In this document: positions 26,855 through 34,848 of the stretch, one piece after another
Position numbering within the stretch: position 1 is the first letter of the stretch
Layout: each line of letters begins with the position of its first letter
Source: AP-15 sp963747735
Lineage (GTDB): Bacteria; Pseudomonadota; Alphaproteobacteria; ATCC43930; CGMCC-115725
Assembly (NCBI GenBank): GCA_963747735.1
Contig: CAVVGE010000001.1
Span: 310,001-374,000, forward strand
DNA length: 64,000 bases
Reading direction: 5' to 3'
Made by a program: the position numbers and the translations under genes
The notes under the pieces: model-generated
The model's database searches: none
Told to the model about the DNA's origin: nothing
What the model saw: only the letters and a program-made list of their open reading frames with translations

Positions 26855-27556
26855 ATGACCGCTGCATATCCCTCGATCGCCGAAATCGCAGCGCTGGTCG
26901 GCAACCCGGCCCGCGCCAATGTCCTGACTGCCTTGCTCGACGGCCGGGCCCTGACCGCGGGCGAGCTGGCTCGTGCCGCCGGGGTCTCGGCCCAGACAGC
27001 GAGCGGCCATCTCGCGCGGATGACCGAGGCGCGGCTCTTAAGCCTGGCCCGGCAGGGGCGCCACGCCTATTACCGGCTCGCCTCGCCGCTCGTCGGACAA
27101 ATGCTCGAAGCGATCATGGCGGTGGCGGCGGACGGCACCTTGCTTACCCAGCCGCGCTGGCGCGGCGGCGAGGCGCTGCGCAACGCGCGCACCTGCTACG
27201 ACCATCTGGCGGGCCGCCTCGGCGTGGCACTGGCCGATGCGCTCGTCGCCAGCCGCCATGTGGAGCTGAGCCAGGATGGCGGGATGGTCACGGCAGCGGG
27301 CGAAGACTTCCTCGCCGGCTTTGGCTTGGACCTCGATCGCCTCGCCAAGGGACGCCGTGTCTTTTGCCGCCCCTGCCTCGATTGGAGCGAGCGCCGCCCG
27401 CATCTCGCCGGGGCATTGGGTGCCGCGCTGGCCGCGCGCTGCTTCGATCTCGGCTGGATCGGGCGCCTGCGCGACACCCGCGCCGTCGAGATCCGCCGAG
27501 AGGGCGAGCGCGGCTTCGCCCAAACCTTTGGGATCGAGCTTCGGGTTGCCGCATAA
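26855..27556 (+). CDS. ArsR-type winged-helix regulator
   Basis: A 233-residue protein opening MTAAYPSIAEIAALVGNPARANVL. It has the ArsR winged helix (ALTAGELARAAGVSAQTASGHLARM, then RQGRHAYYRLAS) and a long C-terminal effector or dimerisation domain with a Cys (VFCRPCLDWSERRPHL). This size class is common in alphaproteobacteria. An alternative ATG at 26765 would overlap the upstream gene and add 30 low-complexity residues. Confidence 0.85.
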   Translation: MTAAYPSIAEIAALVGNPARANVLTALLDGRALTAGELARAAGVSAQTASGHLARMTEARLLSLARQGRHAYYRLASPLVGQMLEAIMAVAADGTLLTQPRWRGGEALRNARTCYDHLAGRLGVALADALVASRHVELSQDGGMVTAAGEDFLAGFGLDLDRLAKGRRVFCRPCLDWSERRPHLAGALGAALAARCFDLGWIGRLRDTRAVEIRREGERGFAQTFGIELRVAA

Positions 27557-27597
27557 GGCCGGTTGCGCCGCCCGGCCCCTTTGGCTAATCAGGCGTC

Positions 27598-27939
27598 ATG
27601 CCGCTAAAGCACAATCCGCTCGGCCTCAACCCGCTGCAGCTCAAGACCCTGACCCTGCTGCAAGAATTGGCGCGGCTGCCGGAATACTCGCGTCCGGGCG
27701 AGGAGGGCTGCACCGTCATCACCGCTCTGCCGCAGCCGCATGGCGACCATTTTCATCTGGGCGAGGCGGTCGTCGCCTCGCGTGACGCGACCGGGCTGCG
27801 CAATGCGGGTGTTTGGATGGCGCTCGACCGCAAGGGGCTGATTCGATCGCACCCGGCGACCGGCGACCTGTTGACTCCGCTCGGCCGCGACTACGACACC
27901 GGGCTGCGCGACCGGATGCTGCACCGGCCAGCCGACTGA
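27598..27939 (+). CDS. conserved hypothetical protein, 113 aa
   Basis: Opens MPLKHNPLGLNPLQLKTLTLLQELAR, with a His-containing middle (ITALPQPHGDHFHLGEAVV) and NAGVWMALDRKGLIRS. The composition is protein-like and it resembles small unannotated alphaproteobacterial proteins. The HGDHFH cluster could bind metal, which is speculation. It ends just before a tandem repeat and converges with the HAD gene. Confidence 0.7.
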   Translation: MPLKHNPLGLNPLQLKTLTLLQELARLPEYSRPGEEGCTVITALPQPHGDHFHLGEAVVASRDATGLRNAGVWMALDRKGLIRSHPATGDLLTPLGRDYDTGLRDRMLHRPAD

Positions 27940-27940
27940 G

Positions 27941-28013
27941 CGGCTGGCCTCACCAGACAAAGCGGCTGGCCTCACCAGACAAAGCGGCTGGCCTCACCAG
28001 ACAAAGCGGCTGG
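27941..28013. repeat. 22-bp tandem repeat at the 3' end of the HAD gene
   Basis: Three complete 22-base units (cggctggcctcaccagacaaag) start at 27941, 27963 and 27985, followed by a partial unit. One unit contains the final codons and stop (SRFVW-stop) of the minus-strand HAD gene, so extra copies of its stop region lie downstream. Confidence 0.95.
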
Positions 28014-28866
28014 CGACCGCGACCGGGCGATAGGGCACGGCGCCGAGCGCCATCTCGATGCGGTCGAGATCGGGCGGCCGGCCGCCGGCCATGCCGAACT
28101 CTTCGGCGTGGATCCCGCCGGCGATCAGCAAGCTGTCGATCCCGGCCGCGCCCGCCCCGGCGATGTCGGTGCGCAGGCTGTCGCCGACGGCCAGCAGCTG
28201 CGAGCGGTCGGCAATGCCGAGCCGGGCGAGGCAGGAATCATAGACCGAGGCAAACGGCTTCCCGTGCCAGCGCACATGTCCGCCCTCCGCCTCGTACCAT
28301 TGCGCCAAGGCGCCGGCGCACAACGCCAGCCTTTCGCCGTGCATGACGACGAGATCGGGGTTGGCGCAAACCATCGGCAGATCGCGCGCCAGCCCCCGCC
28401 GCAACAGCGGCGCATAATCCTCGACCGTGTCGTCCCAGCCGGCCGGCCCGGTGTTCAGGATGAAATCCGCTGCCAGGGCGCTATCGACAAAATCGAGCCC
28501 GAGCCCGTCGCGGATTTCGAGGTCGCGATCGGAGCCGATATGGAGGCAGCGCCGGCCGAGCGCCGCGTAAAACAGGTCGTCGCGGTCATGGAGATGCTGC
28601 CACGCCTCCTCGCCCGACGACATCACCGCGTGATAGGCATCGCCCGGCACCCCGATCGCCTCGATGCGGCGAACCACATCGTCGGCGCGGCGCGGCGCGT
28701 TCGACAACAGGATGATGCGCTTTTCGGCGGCGATCAGGGCACGCATGCATTCGATCGCTCCCGGCAGCGGCGCCACCCCGTCATGGACGACGCCCCACAG
28801 GTCGAGGATGAGCCCCCCATAGCGCGGCGCCAATTCGCCGACACCGTCGATCAGCCGCAGAGCCAT
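27994..28866 (-). CDS. HAD-superfamily class IIA hydrolase (TIGR01459-like)
   Basis: A 290-residue protein from MALRLIDGVGELAPRYGG. Motif I is LILDLWGVVHDG, the DLWGV variant of this subfamily; motif II IILLSNAPRR; motif III Lys in WHGKPFASVYD; motif IV LLAVGDSLRTDIAGA. It probably dephosphorylates a small sugar or nucleotide phosphate. The C-terminal stop lies in the 22-base tandem repeat. Upstream in-frame codons before 28866 look untranslated. Confidence 0.88.
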   Translation of the reverse strand: MALRLIDGVGELAPRYGGLILDLWGVVHDGVAPLPGAIECMRALIAAEKRIILLSNAPRRADDVVRRIEAIGVPGDAYHAVMSSGEEAWQHLHDRDDLFYAALGRRCLHIGSDRDLEIRDGLGLDFVDSALAADFILNTGPAGWDDTVEDYAPLLRRGLARDLPMVCANPDLVVMHGERLALCAGALAQWYEAEGGHVRWHGKPFASVYDSCLARLGIADRSQLLAVGDSLRTDIAGAGAAGIDSLLIAGGIHAEEFGMAGGRPPDLDRIEMALGAVPYRPVAVASRFVW

Positions 28867-29083
28867 GACAGGCCGCAACCTCGGCGATCGCACCTTCCCG
28901 GTCAAGCGCCGTGACGAAGCATTCTCCAGAAGCACGGGATAAATAACGCTTACGAAATCGAGGATGCAACACGCTATCGTCGTCGTGACGACATTCGTTT
29001 ACTCATCGTTGCCGAATTGAGCGGAACATGCCGGCACCGGCGCCCGTTCGGCTTGACGCAGAGGCAATCAGACGAGGATGTTC

Positions 29084-29347
29084 ATGTCCGACGACCTTTA
29101 TATCGGTCCGCTGCTCGAACGCGACGGCAAATACAGCTACGATGCGTTCAGCGCGGCCGAGGGAATGAAAAGCTCGTTCGGCTATCGCTGCGTCGGCGAG
29201 GCGCGCTATGACCAGCGTGCGCTGGTGGCCAAAGCGGCGCGCGATCCGCGCTGCAATTTGCGCATCTGCGAGACACTGGGCGAATTCGAAAAAGCGGTTG
29301 CGGCGGCGCGCCGCCCGCGCTCGATCGGGAGCGGCTCTCGGCATTAG
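29084..29347 (+). CDS. hypothetical protein, 87 aa
   Basis: Opens MSDDLYIGPLLERDGKYSYDAFSAAEG. GAGG lies 8 bases before the ATG at 29084 (an ATG at 29078 is too close to it). Composition is ordinary and the C-terminus basic. No family recognised. It stands alone between the divergent HAD gene and the amidohydrolase. Confidence 0.6.
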   Translation: MSDDLYIGPLLERDGKYSYDAFSAAEGMKSSFGYRCVGEARYDQRALVAKAARDPRCNLRICETLGEFEKAVAAARRPRSIGSGSRH

Positions 29348-29450
29348 CATTGCCCGAGCGTCGAGCGACCCGCATTCGATCGCTTGCGCACCGGCCGCGG
29401 CGTAGTAGGCTCGGCCGCGAGCGATCATCGGGATCGATGCGGAGGACGAC

Positions 29451-30530
29451 ATGGTGATGGGTGGGGAATTGGTAACGAGCGCCTTGGCCGGGCTTGCCTT
29501 TATCGGCTGCGCGATGACGAGCGCCGCTTCGGGCGGGGCCTCGGGACGGCCGCAGCCGGGGCGGCGGCGCGAGGCCGTGGTCAACGGCAAGCGGGTCAAG
29601 ACCGTCGACATCCACGCCCACACCATCGTCCCGGAGGCGGCGGCCATCATCAACCACCCGCTCGAAGCGCCGAGCCTCTTGTGGTCGAACCTTTCCGACC
29701 GCATCGCCGAGATGGACGCCGAAGGGGTCGATGTCGAGGCGCTCAGCATCAACCCCTACTGGTACCGTGCCGAGCGCGACGCGGCAGCCGAGCTGATCAA
29801 GATCCAGAACGAAAAGCTCGCCGAGTTCTGCGCCGGCAACCCCGACCGCTTTGTCGCGTTTGCCACCGCCGCCTTGCAGCATCCGCAGCTCGCGGCCGAG
29901 CAGATCGAATACGCGGTCAAGACATTGGGGCTGCGCGGGCTTTCGATCGGCGGCAGTGTCGCCGGCGAGGAATTGGCGAACCCGAAATTCAACCCGGTCT
30001 GGGCCAAGGCCGAGGAGCTCGGCATCCTCATATTTATGCACCCGACCGGCAGCCGGGAGCTGGCCGCCAGCGGCCGGCTCGACGGCAGCGGGCTCCTGAC
30101 CAACACGATCGGCAACCCGCTCGAAACCACGATCGCCTTGTCGCATTTGATTTTCGAAGGGACGCTCGACCGCTTTCCGGGCCTCAAGATCTGCGCCGCG
30201 CATGGCGGCGGCTTTTTGCCGTCCTATGCGGCGCGCTCGGACGCGGTTTGCACGACCTTCCCCGACCGCGTCGGCGCGCTGCCAAAGAAAAAGCCGACGC
30301 AATACCTGAAGGACGGCCAGCTCTTCTTCGACACGATCATGTTCACGCCCGAGGCGATGCGCCACCTGATCGCCGAATCGGGTGTGGGCCAGGTGATCCT
30401 CGGCACCGACTACCCGTTCCCATGGAACAAGGTCCCGGTCGATCACATCCTGTCGATCCCCGGCCTCTCCGACGCCGACAAGATCGCGATCTTGGGCGGC
30501 ACCGCGGCCAAGCTGCTCGGCATCAACTAA
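29451..30530 (+). CDS. exported amidohydrolase-2 family metal-dependent hydrolase
   Basis: A 359-residue TIM-barrel amidohydrolase of the ACMSD/gamma-resorcylate decarboxylase-like group: metal ligands DIHAHTIVP (HxH), FMHPTG (His), AAHGGGFLPS (His) and LGTDYPFPW (Asp). The N-terminus has a hydrophobic stretch and a possible lipobox-like FIGC, so export is likely. A C-terminal LSDADKIAILGGTAAKLLGIN is typical. A degraded copy of this 3' end occurs near 37.0 kb. Substrate unknown (decarboxylation or hydrolysis of an aromatic acid is the family norm). Confidence 0.85.
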   Translation: MVMGGELVTSALAGLAFIGCAMTSAASGGASGRPQPGRRREAVVNGKRVKTVDIHAHTIVPEAAAIINHPLEAPSLLWSNLSDRIAEMDAEGVDVEALSINPYWYRAERDAAAELIKIQNEKLAEFCAGNPDRFVAFATAALQHPQLAAEQIEYAVKTLGLRGLSIGGSVAGEELANPKFNPVWAKAEELGILIFMHPTGSRELAASGRLDGSGLLTNTIGNPLETTIALSHLIFEGTLDRFPGLKICAAHGGGFLPSYAARSDAVCTTFPDRVGALPKKKPTQYLKDGQLFFDTIMFTPEAMRHLIAESGVGQVILGTDYPFPWNKVPVDHILSIPGLSDADKIAILGGTAAKLLGIN

Positions 30531-30714
30531 TAACAGATCGTCGACGGCTGCTCGCGTGCAGCGCGAGGCCCGCACCCAAAATCGTGCCAGTTGCGACCGT
30601 GTAAAAAGGTGACTTGGCTATTTGGGGTGGACATCATGCCGCGGCGGTGTAGAAGGATCGATAACGAGGCGGCGTTTGGGATAGGCGCTGGCTCGCAGAA
30701 GAGGCAAGGACGGT

Positions 30715-32892
30715 GTGAGATCAAACCTTAGGCCGGCGGAAGACTACGCCGAACCTGCCGATGCCGGTGGGTGGGTGCCGCGGGAGCTGCCGAGAATCTA
30801 CCTGGTCGGGACGATGCGGGCGATAGCCCCGGGCGGCGCCGATTTTTTGCCGCGGGGACGCAAGACACGGGGCTTGTTGGCCTGCCTGTGCCTCGCCCAA
30901 GGCGAGCGCATTTCGCGCAGTCGTCTTATCGGCCTCTTATGGGAGCGCTCGGCCGATGCGCAGGCGCGAATGAGCCTGCGCCAAGCGCTTTCGGAGCTGA
31001 ACAGCATTGTCAATCGGCACGTTCCGGGGCTCGTCGAGATCGGTCGCGACGGCGTTCAGCTCGATCACCGGAAGTGCTGGGTTGACGCCCAGGCGGTCCT
31101 CGATGCCGGCGCCGACGCGACCGCAGACACCAGCAATCTCGTCCAGCCCTACAGCGAACGTCTCCTCGAAGATCTGGACGGGATCACGCCTTCATTCGAC
31201 CAGTGGCTCGCAGCCGAGCGGACACGCTTTGAGGATCGCGTGCGCAAAATACTCGAGGCGGAGCTCGACCGGCTGACCGAACAGAATGCAAGACCGGAGC
31301 TGCGCGCCGCGGCCGCGCGACGGCTGATCAACTTCGAGCCCACGCACGAGGGCGCGGTGCGCAGCCTGATGAGGGCATTTGCCCAAATGGGGGACCGCGG
31401 CCAGGCGGTGCGCGAATTCGAGCGCTGTCGGCAAGTGCTGGAGCACATGCTCGACCTGCCGCCCTCAAAGGAGACGGTAGCCGTCTACGAAGCGGTACGG
31501 GTCGAAGCGCCCGAGCTGGCTTCGATGGTTGCGGCACCCGCTGCATTGCAGTCGAGCGAGGTCTGGGAAGCCCAATCGCCGGCGCCTCCGCCGGTCAGCT
31601 GGGAGATCAGGAGACAAAGCGAGCCCGGCGTTGTCCCGGCCTCGGGTCTCGCGCAAGAGCCCAGACGCGGGCCGTCGATTGCCGTGCTGCCCTTCAGCAA
31701 TCTCACCGACGATCCGGCGCATCACTTTGTGGCCGAGGGGCTGGTCGAGGATTTGATCGAGGCGTTGTCCCGTATTCCGAATTTCTTCGTCATCTCCCGG
31801 TTGTCGACACTCGCCTTCCGAAACCAGGATCGCCATCCACGCGAGATCGGCAACGTGCTCGGGGTCCGCTATGTCATCTCCGGCAGTCTGCGGGTTGTTG
31901 AAGACCGCCTGCGTCTGACGATTGAGCTGACTGACGCGCAGCAGGGCGCCGCACTGTGGCTCTCAAAGTTCGACGAGCGGTTTTCCGACCTCTTCGAGGT
32001 CCAGGACCGCTTGTGCGAGCTGATCGTCGGCAAGGTGGCGCCCTATCTACATGCGGCCGAGTTGAACCGCATCCGCGTCAAGCGGCCTGACAGCCTCGAG
32101 GCCTACGAGCTGTTTTTGCGCGCCCAGGAAAATATGCACAACTCTTCGCGCTCGGTGTTCGAGACGTCGGAAGCATTGTTCGACGCGGCGCTCGCGAAGG
32201 ATCCGCGCTATGCCGCTGCGCTTGCCTGGCGGGCGCGCTGGCATGTGCTGCGTGTCGGACAGGGATGGTCGCCTGATCCAGCGCACGACGCGGCGCAGGC
32301 CGACCATTTTGCGCGAGCCGCAGTCGAGTGCAACAGCATGGAACCGATGGCGTTCGCGGTCCACGGTCACGTTGCATCGTATCTGTACAAGGATTTCGAC
32401 CTCGCGTTCCGCCGTTTCGAGGCGGCGCTGCGGATCAACGCCAACGCCGCGCCGGCTTGGCTGTGGAGCGCCGCGGCGCGGGCCTGGATGGGCGATGGCC
32501 CTCGGGCCATCGAAGAGATCAACAAGGCGATGGCGTTGTCGCCCTACGACCCGCAGATGTACGCCTACACCGGTAACGCCGCGATGGCGTATCTCGTGGA
32601 CGGCCAGCACGAACGGGCGATCGAATGCGCTCTGCGGTCGTTGCGGGAGAATCGCACCTACACATCTGCATATCGGCAGCTCGTAATCGCGCTGGTGCTG
32701 GCTGGCCGCGAGAACGAGGCACGAGCCTCGGCGCGGCGACTGCTCGAGCTCGAGCCCGGGCTGACGGTGGCAGGGTTCCTGCGTCGCTATCCCGGCAACG
32801 CCAGCCCGCACGCCGAACTCTTTTGCGATGCCCTCACCAAAGCCGGGATCCCGATTTCCGATCGGGATCCAGAAAAAGCGACCGGCAAATAA
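30715..32892 (+). CDS. BTAD (SARP-like) regulator fused to TolB-N and TPR domains
   Basis: A 725-residue protein starting at GTG 30715 with AAGGA 6 bases upstream. About residues 28-118 are an OmpR-like winged helix (RGRKTRGLLACLCLAQGERISRSRLIGLLW), 120-265 a BTAD helical domain (FDQWLAAERTRFEDR, PTHEGAVRSLMRAFAQMGDRGQAV), 321-430 a TolB-N-like module (SIAVLPFSNLTDDPAHHFVAEGL, VRYVISGSLRV) and 455-700 TPR-like repeats. Such large regulators activate nearby specialised-metabolism or envelope genes in Proteobacteria. Its nearest same-strand targets are the repeat protein and partner at 34.2 kb, but this link is inference. Confidence 0.88.
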   Translation: MRSNLRPAEDYAEPADAGGWVPRELPRIYLVGTMRAIAPGGADFLPRGRKTRGLLACLCLAQGERISRSRLIGLLWERSADAQARMSLRQALSELNSIVNRHVPGLVEIGRDGVQLDHRKCWVDAQAVLDAGADATADTSNLVQPYSERLLEDLDGITPSFDQWLAAERTRFEDRVRKILEAELDRLTEQNARPELRAAAARRLINFEPTHEGAVRSLMRAFAQMGDRGQAVREFERCRQVLEHMLDLPPSKETVAVYEAVRVEAPELASMVAAPAALQSSEVWEAQSPAPPPVSWEIRRQSEPGVVPASGLAQEPRRGPSIAVLPFSNLTDDPAHHFVAEGLVEDLIEALSRIPNFFVISRLSTLAFRNQDRHPREIGNVLGVRYVISGSLRVVEDRLRLTIELTDAQQGAALWLSKFDERFSDLFEVQDRLCELIVGKVAPYLHAAELNRIRVKRPDSLEAYELFLRAQENMHNSSRSVFETSEALFDAALAKDPRYAAALAWRARWHVLRVGQGWSPDPAHDAAQADHFARAAVECNSMEPMAFAVHGHVASYLYKDFDLAFRRFEAALRINANAAPAWLWSAAARAWMGDGPRAIEEINKAMALSPYDPQMYAYTGNAAMAYLVDGQHERAIECALRSLRENRTYTSAYRQLVIALVLAGRENEARASARRLLELEPGLTVAGFLRRYPGNASPHAELFCDALTKAGIPISDRDPEKATGK

Positions 32893-33012
32893 GTCCCGGG
32901 CCGGCTTTTCGCGTCAGCAGCCGGGATGTTTCTGATGAAACAAGCTGGCTCTATCGCGGCGAGGCATAGAGACCCAGCAGGCGCTGAAAAAGTCGGGTAA
33001 CCTCCGTGATCA

Positions 33013-33086
33013 CCCTTCGAGACGGCCCGCTTGTCCTGAGGAGCCGCCGCAAGCGGCGTCTCGAAGGGGGCCTCCTCAGGGTGAGG
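33013..33086. repeat. palindromic repeat with perfect 12-bp arms
   Basis: CCCTTCGAGACG (33013-33024) pairs with CGTCTCGAAGGG (33057-33068). An inner GAGGAG/CTCCTC pair and a trailing CCTCAGGGTGAGG follow. This is the common intergenic palindrome type of alphaproteobacteria. Confidence 0.85.
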
Positions 33087-33145
33087 TAACCCATTGAAAT
33101 GGAAAAGCACAGATCCTGAGGAACCAGACAATTAACTCCGTTCTT

Positions 33146-33193
33146 GCCTTCCCGTGGGCCGTCAGCCCACGGACTTAGTTCCGTGGGGAAGGC
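33146..33193. repeat. nested palindrome
   Basis: Outer arms GCCTTCCC (33146-33153) and GGGAAGGC (33186-33193) enclose inner arms CCGTGGGC and GCCCACGG. The CCCGTGGG core also occurs in the in-frame insertion of the CitE-like gene at 58.67 kb. Confidence 0.8.
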
Positions 33194-33204
33194 CGGGACC
33201 CATC

Positions 33205-33241
33205 TCTGCCATGGATACCGGCCTTCGCCGGTATGGCGGGT
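33205..33241. repeat. short palindrome
   Basis: TACCGGC and GCCGGTA (33216-33222 and 33227-33233) flank a 4-base loop in a longer GGATACCGGCCTTCGCCGG context, a frequent dispersed repeat type. Confidence 0.7.
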
Positions 33242-33282
33242 AGTTGGGTCACATCCGTAAGATGCTATCTGCTAGAGATGCA

Positions 33283-33498
33283 TCAAGACAAAGCATTGCG
33301 CCAGTCGAGATAATCGGCCCGCCGATCGAGCTTGACCGCCAAATCGAGCACCTCCCGTCGGGCGCCGGGGAAGCGGCAGTCGCGGGCCAGGCTGCGGAGC
33401 CCTTGCACCATCTCGCGAAGGTTCGCACCGCCGGATGGCGGGGCGTCGTCCCGCCATCCACACGCGGGCAACGAATCAGTCAGCGGATTGAGCGACAT
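33283..33498 (-). CDS. hypothetical protein, 71 aa
   Basis: Opens MSLNPLTDSLPACGWRDDAP and continues with a helical stretch (REMVQGLRSLARDC, REVLDLAVKLDRRADYLDW). The start overlaps the end of the SciP-like gene by 23 bases, so it is probably cotranscribed. No family recognised; some SciP paralogues are followed by similarly small genes. Confidence 0.5.
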   Translation of the reverse strand: MSLNPLTDSLPACGWRDDAPPSGGANLREMVQGLRSLARDCRFPGARREVLDLAVKLDRRADYLDWRNALS

Positions 33499-33724
33499 GT
33501 TGCCTAGCCTGCAAAGAACGATAGATCTGAATGCGAGTAGCGCGCAGCCCCGGCACACCATGAAGCTGGAATGCGCGGTCCCAGGAACGGAGCTCCTCCT
33601 CCGACAGCCGGTAGAGACTCCGTGCCGCCTCCATCGTGATGCGGCCGTTGCGCACCGCAGCCACGACCGCAGCCTTGCGACGCGGTATCCATCTGCTCGT
33701 GTTGGGATGTGGCAGATTTTCCAT
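33476..33724 (-). CDS. SciP/DUF1153-family helix-turn-helix regulator
   Basis: An 82-residue protein with the DUF1153 pattern: LPHPNTSRWIPRRKAAVVAAVRNG, ARSLYRLSEEELRSWDRAFQ, HGVPGLRATRIQIYR. In Caulobacter SciP binds DNA and restrains CtrA-activated promoters. This copy is a paralogue rather than the canonical one, as the N-terminus is short. AGGA lies 8 bases before ATG 33724; an upstream TTG at 33769 would add 15 residues. It is transcribed divergently from the repeat-protein gene and might control it. Confidence 0.8.
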   Translation of the reverse strand: MENLPHPNTSRWIPRRKAAVVAAVRNGRITMEAARSLYRLSEEELRSWDRAFQLHGVPGLRATRIQIYRSLQARQHVAQSAD

Positions 33725-34183
33725 GCTTTTCGTCCTGCTCGGTGACTTGCTGCAAAGCACTTTGATCAAACGTCGCGGGGGCCTAGGTCCGCCTACGCAA
33801 CATCCAGATCCGCCGGCCCGATCCGGTCGGTTGATGTGGCATTTCCGTGAGCTTCCCCAAACCCGCTTCCAAAAAAGGTAATCACGTCTATATCACGAAA
33901 TTTTCACGATTGGGAGTCGTTCGTCACCATTTTTTCCGATCTGATTAGCGTTGTGTCTGCAACCCTCTAGCTAACCCCTGCCCGTGAACGATCCGCTGTC
34001 GGAGCACAGGAACCAATCGCAACCAAGTCGCCCGTTTTATGCAAATCTCATGCCGAGGCAACAGAATTCACCCATTATTCACGATGTTAAAGAAATGTTT
34101 TCACGTTTCTTTCTTCCATCGCCTGTCAGCATGCTCTTGTTGAGGGGCAACCTCGCTCAACTGTGACCAAGGGAGAACATCAG
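33725..34183. promoter_or_regulatory. AT-richer divergent intergenic region upstream of the repeat-protein gene
   Basis: 459 bases with clearly lower GC than the surroundings, many A/T runs, and a GANTC site (GAGTC at 33914-33918) of the CcrM methylase type. No convincing gene. It separates the SciP-like gene from the repeat-protein gene and should hold both promoters. The gene-proximal end carries AGGGAGA, a strong ribosome-binding site, 7 bases before ATG 34184. No -35/-10 pair is clear enough to name. Confidence 0.5.
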
Positions 34184-34813
34184 ATGAAAGCGTGTGTACA
34201 TTCGACCTGCACCTCGATCTCGGCCGAGTTCCCGCCGCTGCGCCGGCCCACGCCCGAGACCGCCGATCGCGGCAGGCTGCGCTATGGCGACGGTTGCATC
34301 ACCGCCGAGTTCCCGCCGCTGCGCCAGCCCAAGCCCGAGACCGCCGATCGCGGCACACTGCGCTATGGCGACGGTTGCATCACCGCCGAGTTCCCGCCGC
34401 TGCGCCAGCCCAAGCCCGAGACCGCCGATCGCGGCACACTGCGCTATGGCGACGGTTGCATCACCGCCGAGTTCCCGCCGCTGCGCCAGCCCAAGCCCGA
34501 GACCGCCGACCGCGGCACACTGCGCTATGGCGACGGTTGCATCACCGCCGAGTTCCCGCCGCTGCGCCAGCCCAAGCCCGAGACCGCCGATCGCGGCACG
34601 CTGCGCTATGGCGACGGTTGCATCACCGCCGAGTTCCCGCCGCTGCGCCAGCCCAAGCCCGAGACCGCCGATCGCGGCACGCTGCGCTATGGCGACGGTT
34701 GCATCACCGCCGAGTTCCCGCCGCTGCGCCAGCCCAAGCCCGAGACCGCCGATCGCGGCACGCTGCGCTATGGCGACGGTTGCATCACCGCCGAGTTCCC
34801 GCCGCTGCGTTAA
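34184..34813 (+). CDS. protein of tandem 27-residue repeats (candidate multi-core peptide precursor)
   Basis: A 209-residue protein. A short leader (MKACVHSTCTS) is followed by one divergent unit, six units that are identical in sequence (ITAEFPPLRQPKPETA, then DRGTLRYGDGC) and a final partial unit ITAEFPPLR. Each unit is 27 residues (81 bases) and has one Cys, one Tyr, four Pro and a closing Asp-Gly-Cys. There is no signal peptide or membrane segment. The start is set by AGGGAGA upstream. The next gene begins 35 bases later and is surely cotranscribed. It could be a multi-core precursor of a modified peptide, or a structural repeat protein. I know no named family. Confidence 0.8.
   Translation: MKACVHSTCTSISAEFPPLRRPTPETADRGRLRYGDGCITAEFPPLRQPKPETADRGTLRYGDGCITAEFPPLRQPKPETADRGTLRYGDGCITAEFPPLRQPKPETADRGTLRYGDGCITAEFPPLRQPKPETADRGTLRYGDGCITAEFPPLRQPKPETADRGTLRYGDGCITAEFPPLRQPKPETADRGTLRYGDGCITAEFPPLR
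34217..34810 (+). repeat. 81-bp tandem repeat array, seven units plus a partial
   Basis: Units start at 34217 (divergent), 34298, 34379, 34460, 34541, 34622 and 34703, with a partial at 34784-34810. DNA identity is near total. The few variants are ordered (aca then acg in the Gly-Thr-Leu codons; gac only in the 34460 unit), which points to stepwise duplication. No spacers, so not a CRISPR array. Confidence 0.97.
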
Positions 34814-34848
34814 AAAAATCGACGGCCACCGCGGAAGCGGAGCGGAGA

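Larger units (their letters stand above)
32893..33282. other. gene-free stretch holding three different palindromes
   Basis: 390 bases without a convincing reading frame. It contains three hairpin-forming repeats at 33013-33086, 33146-33193 and 33205-33241 in a row, and may serve as a termination region for the BTAD regulator. Confidence 0.7.

Noticed and set aside
30540..30714. Small RNA or riboswitch upstream of the BTAD regulator
   Set aside because: No stable symmetric structure or T-run terminator was evident by eye.
34217..34810. CRISPR-like regular repeats
   Set aside because: The units abut without unique spacers, are 81 bases long and encode a continuous protein with a good ribosome-binding site.
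34192..34848. Long alternative frames through the repeat array in the other two forward frames
   Set aside because: An 81-base unit without stops keeps every frame open; these lack their own start signals and are Arg-rich shadows.
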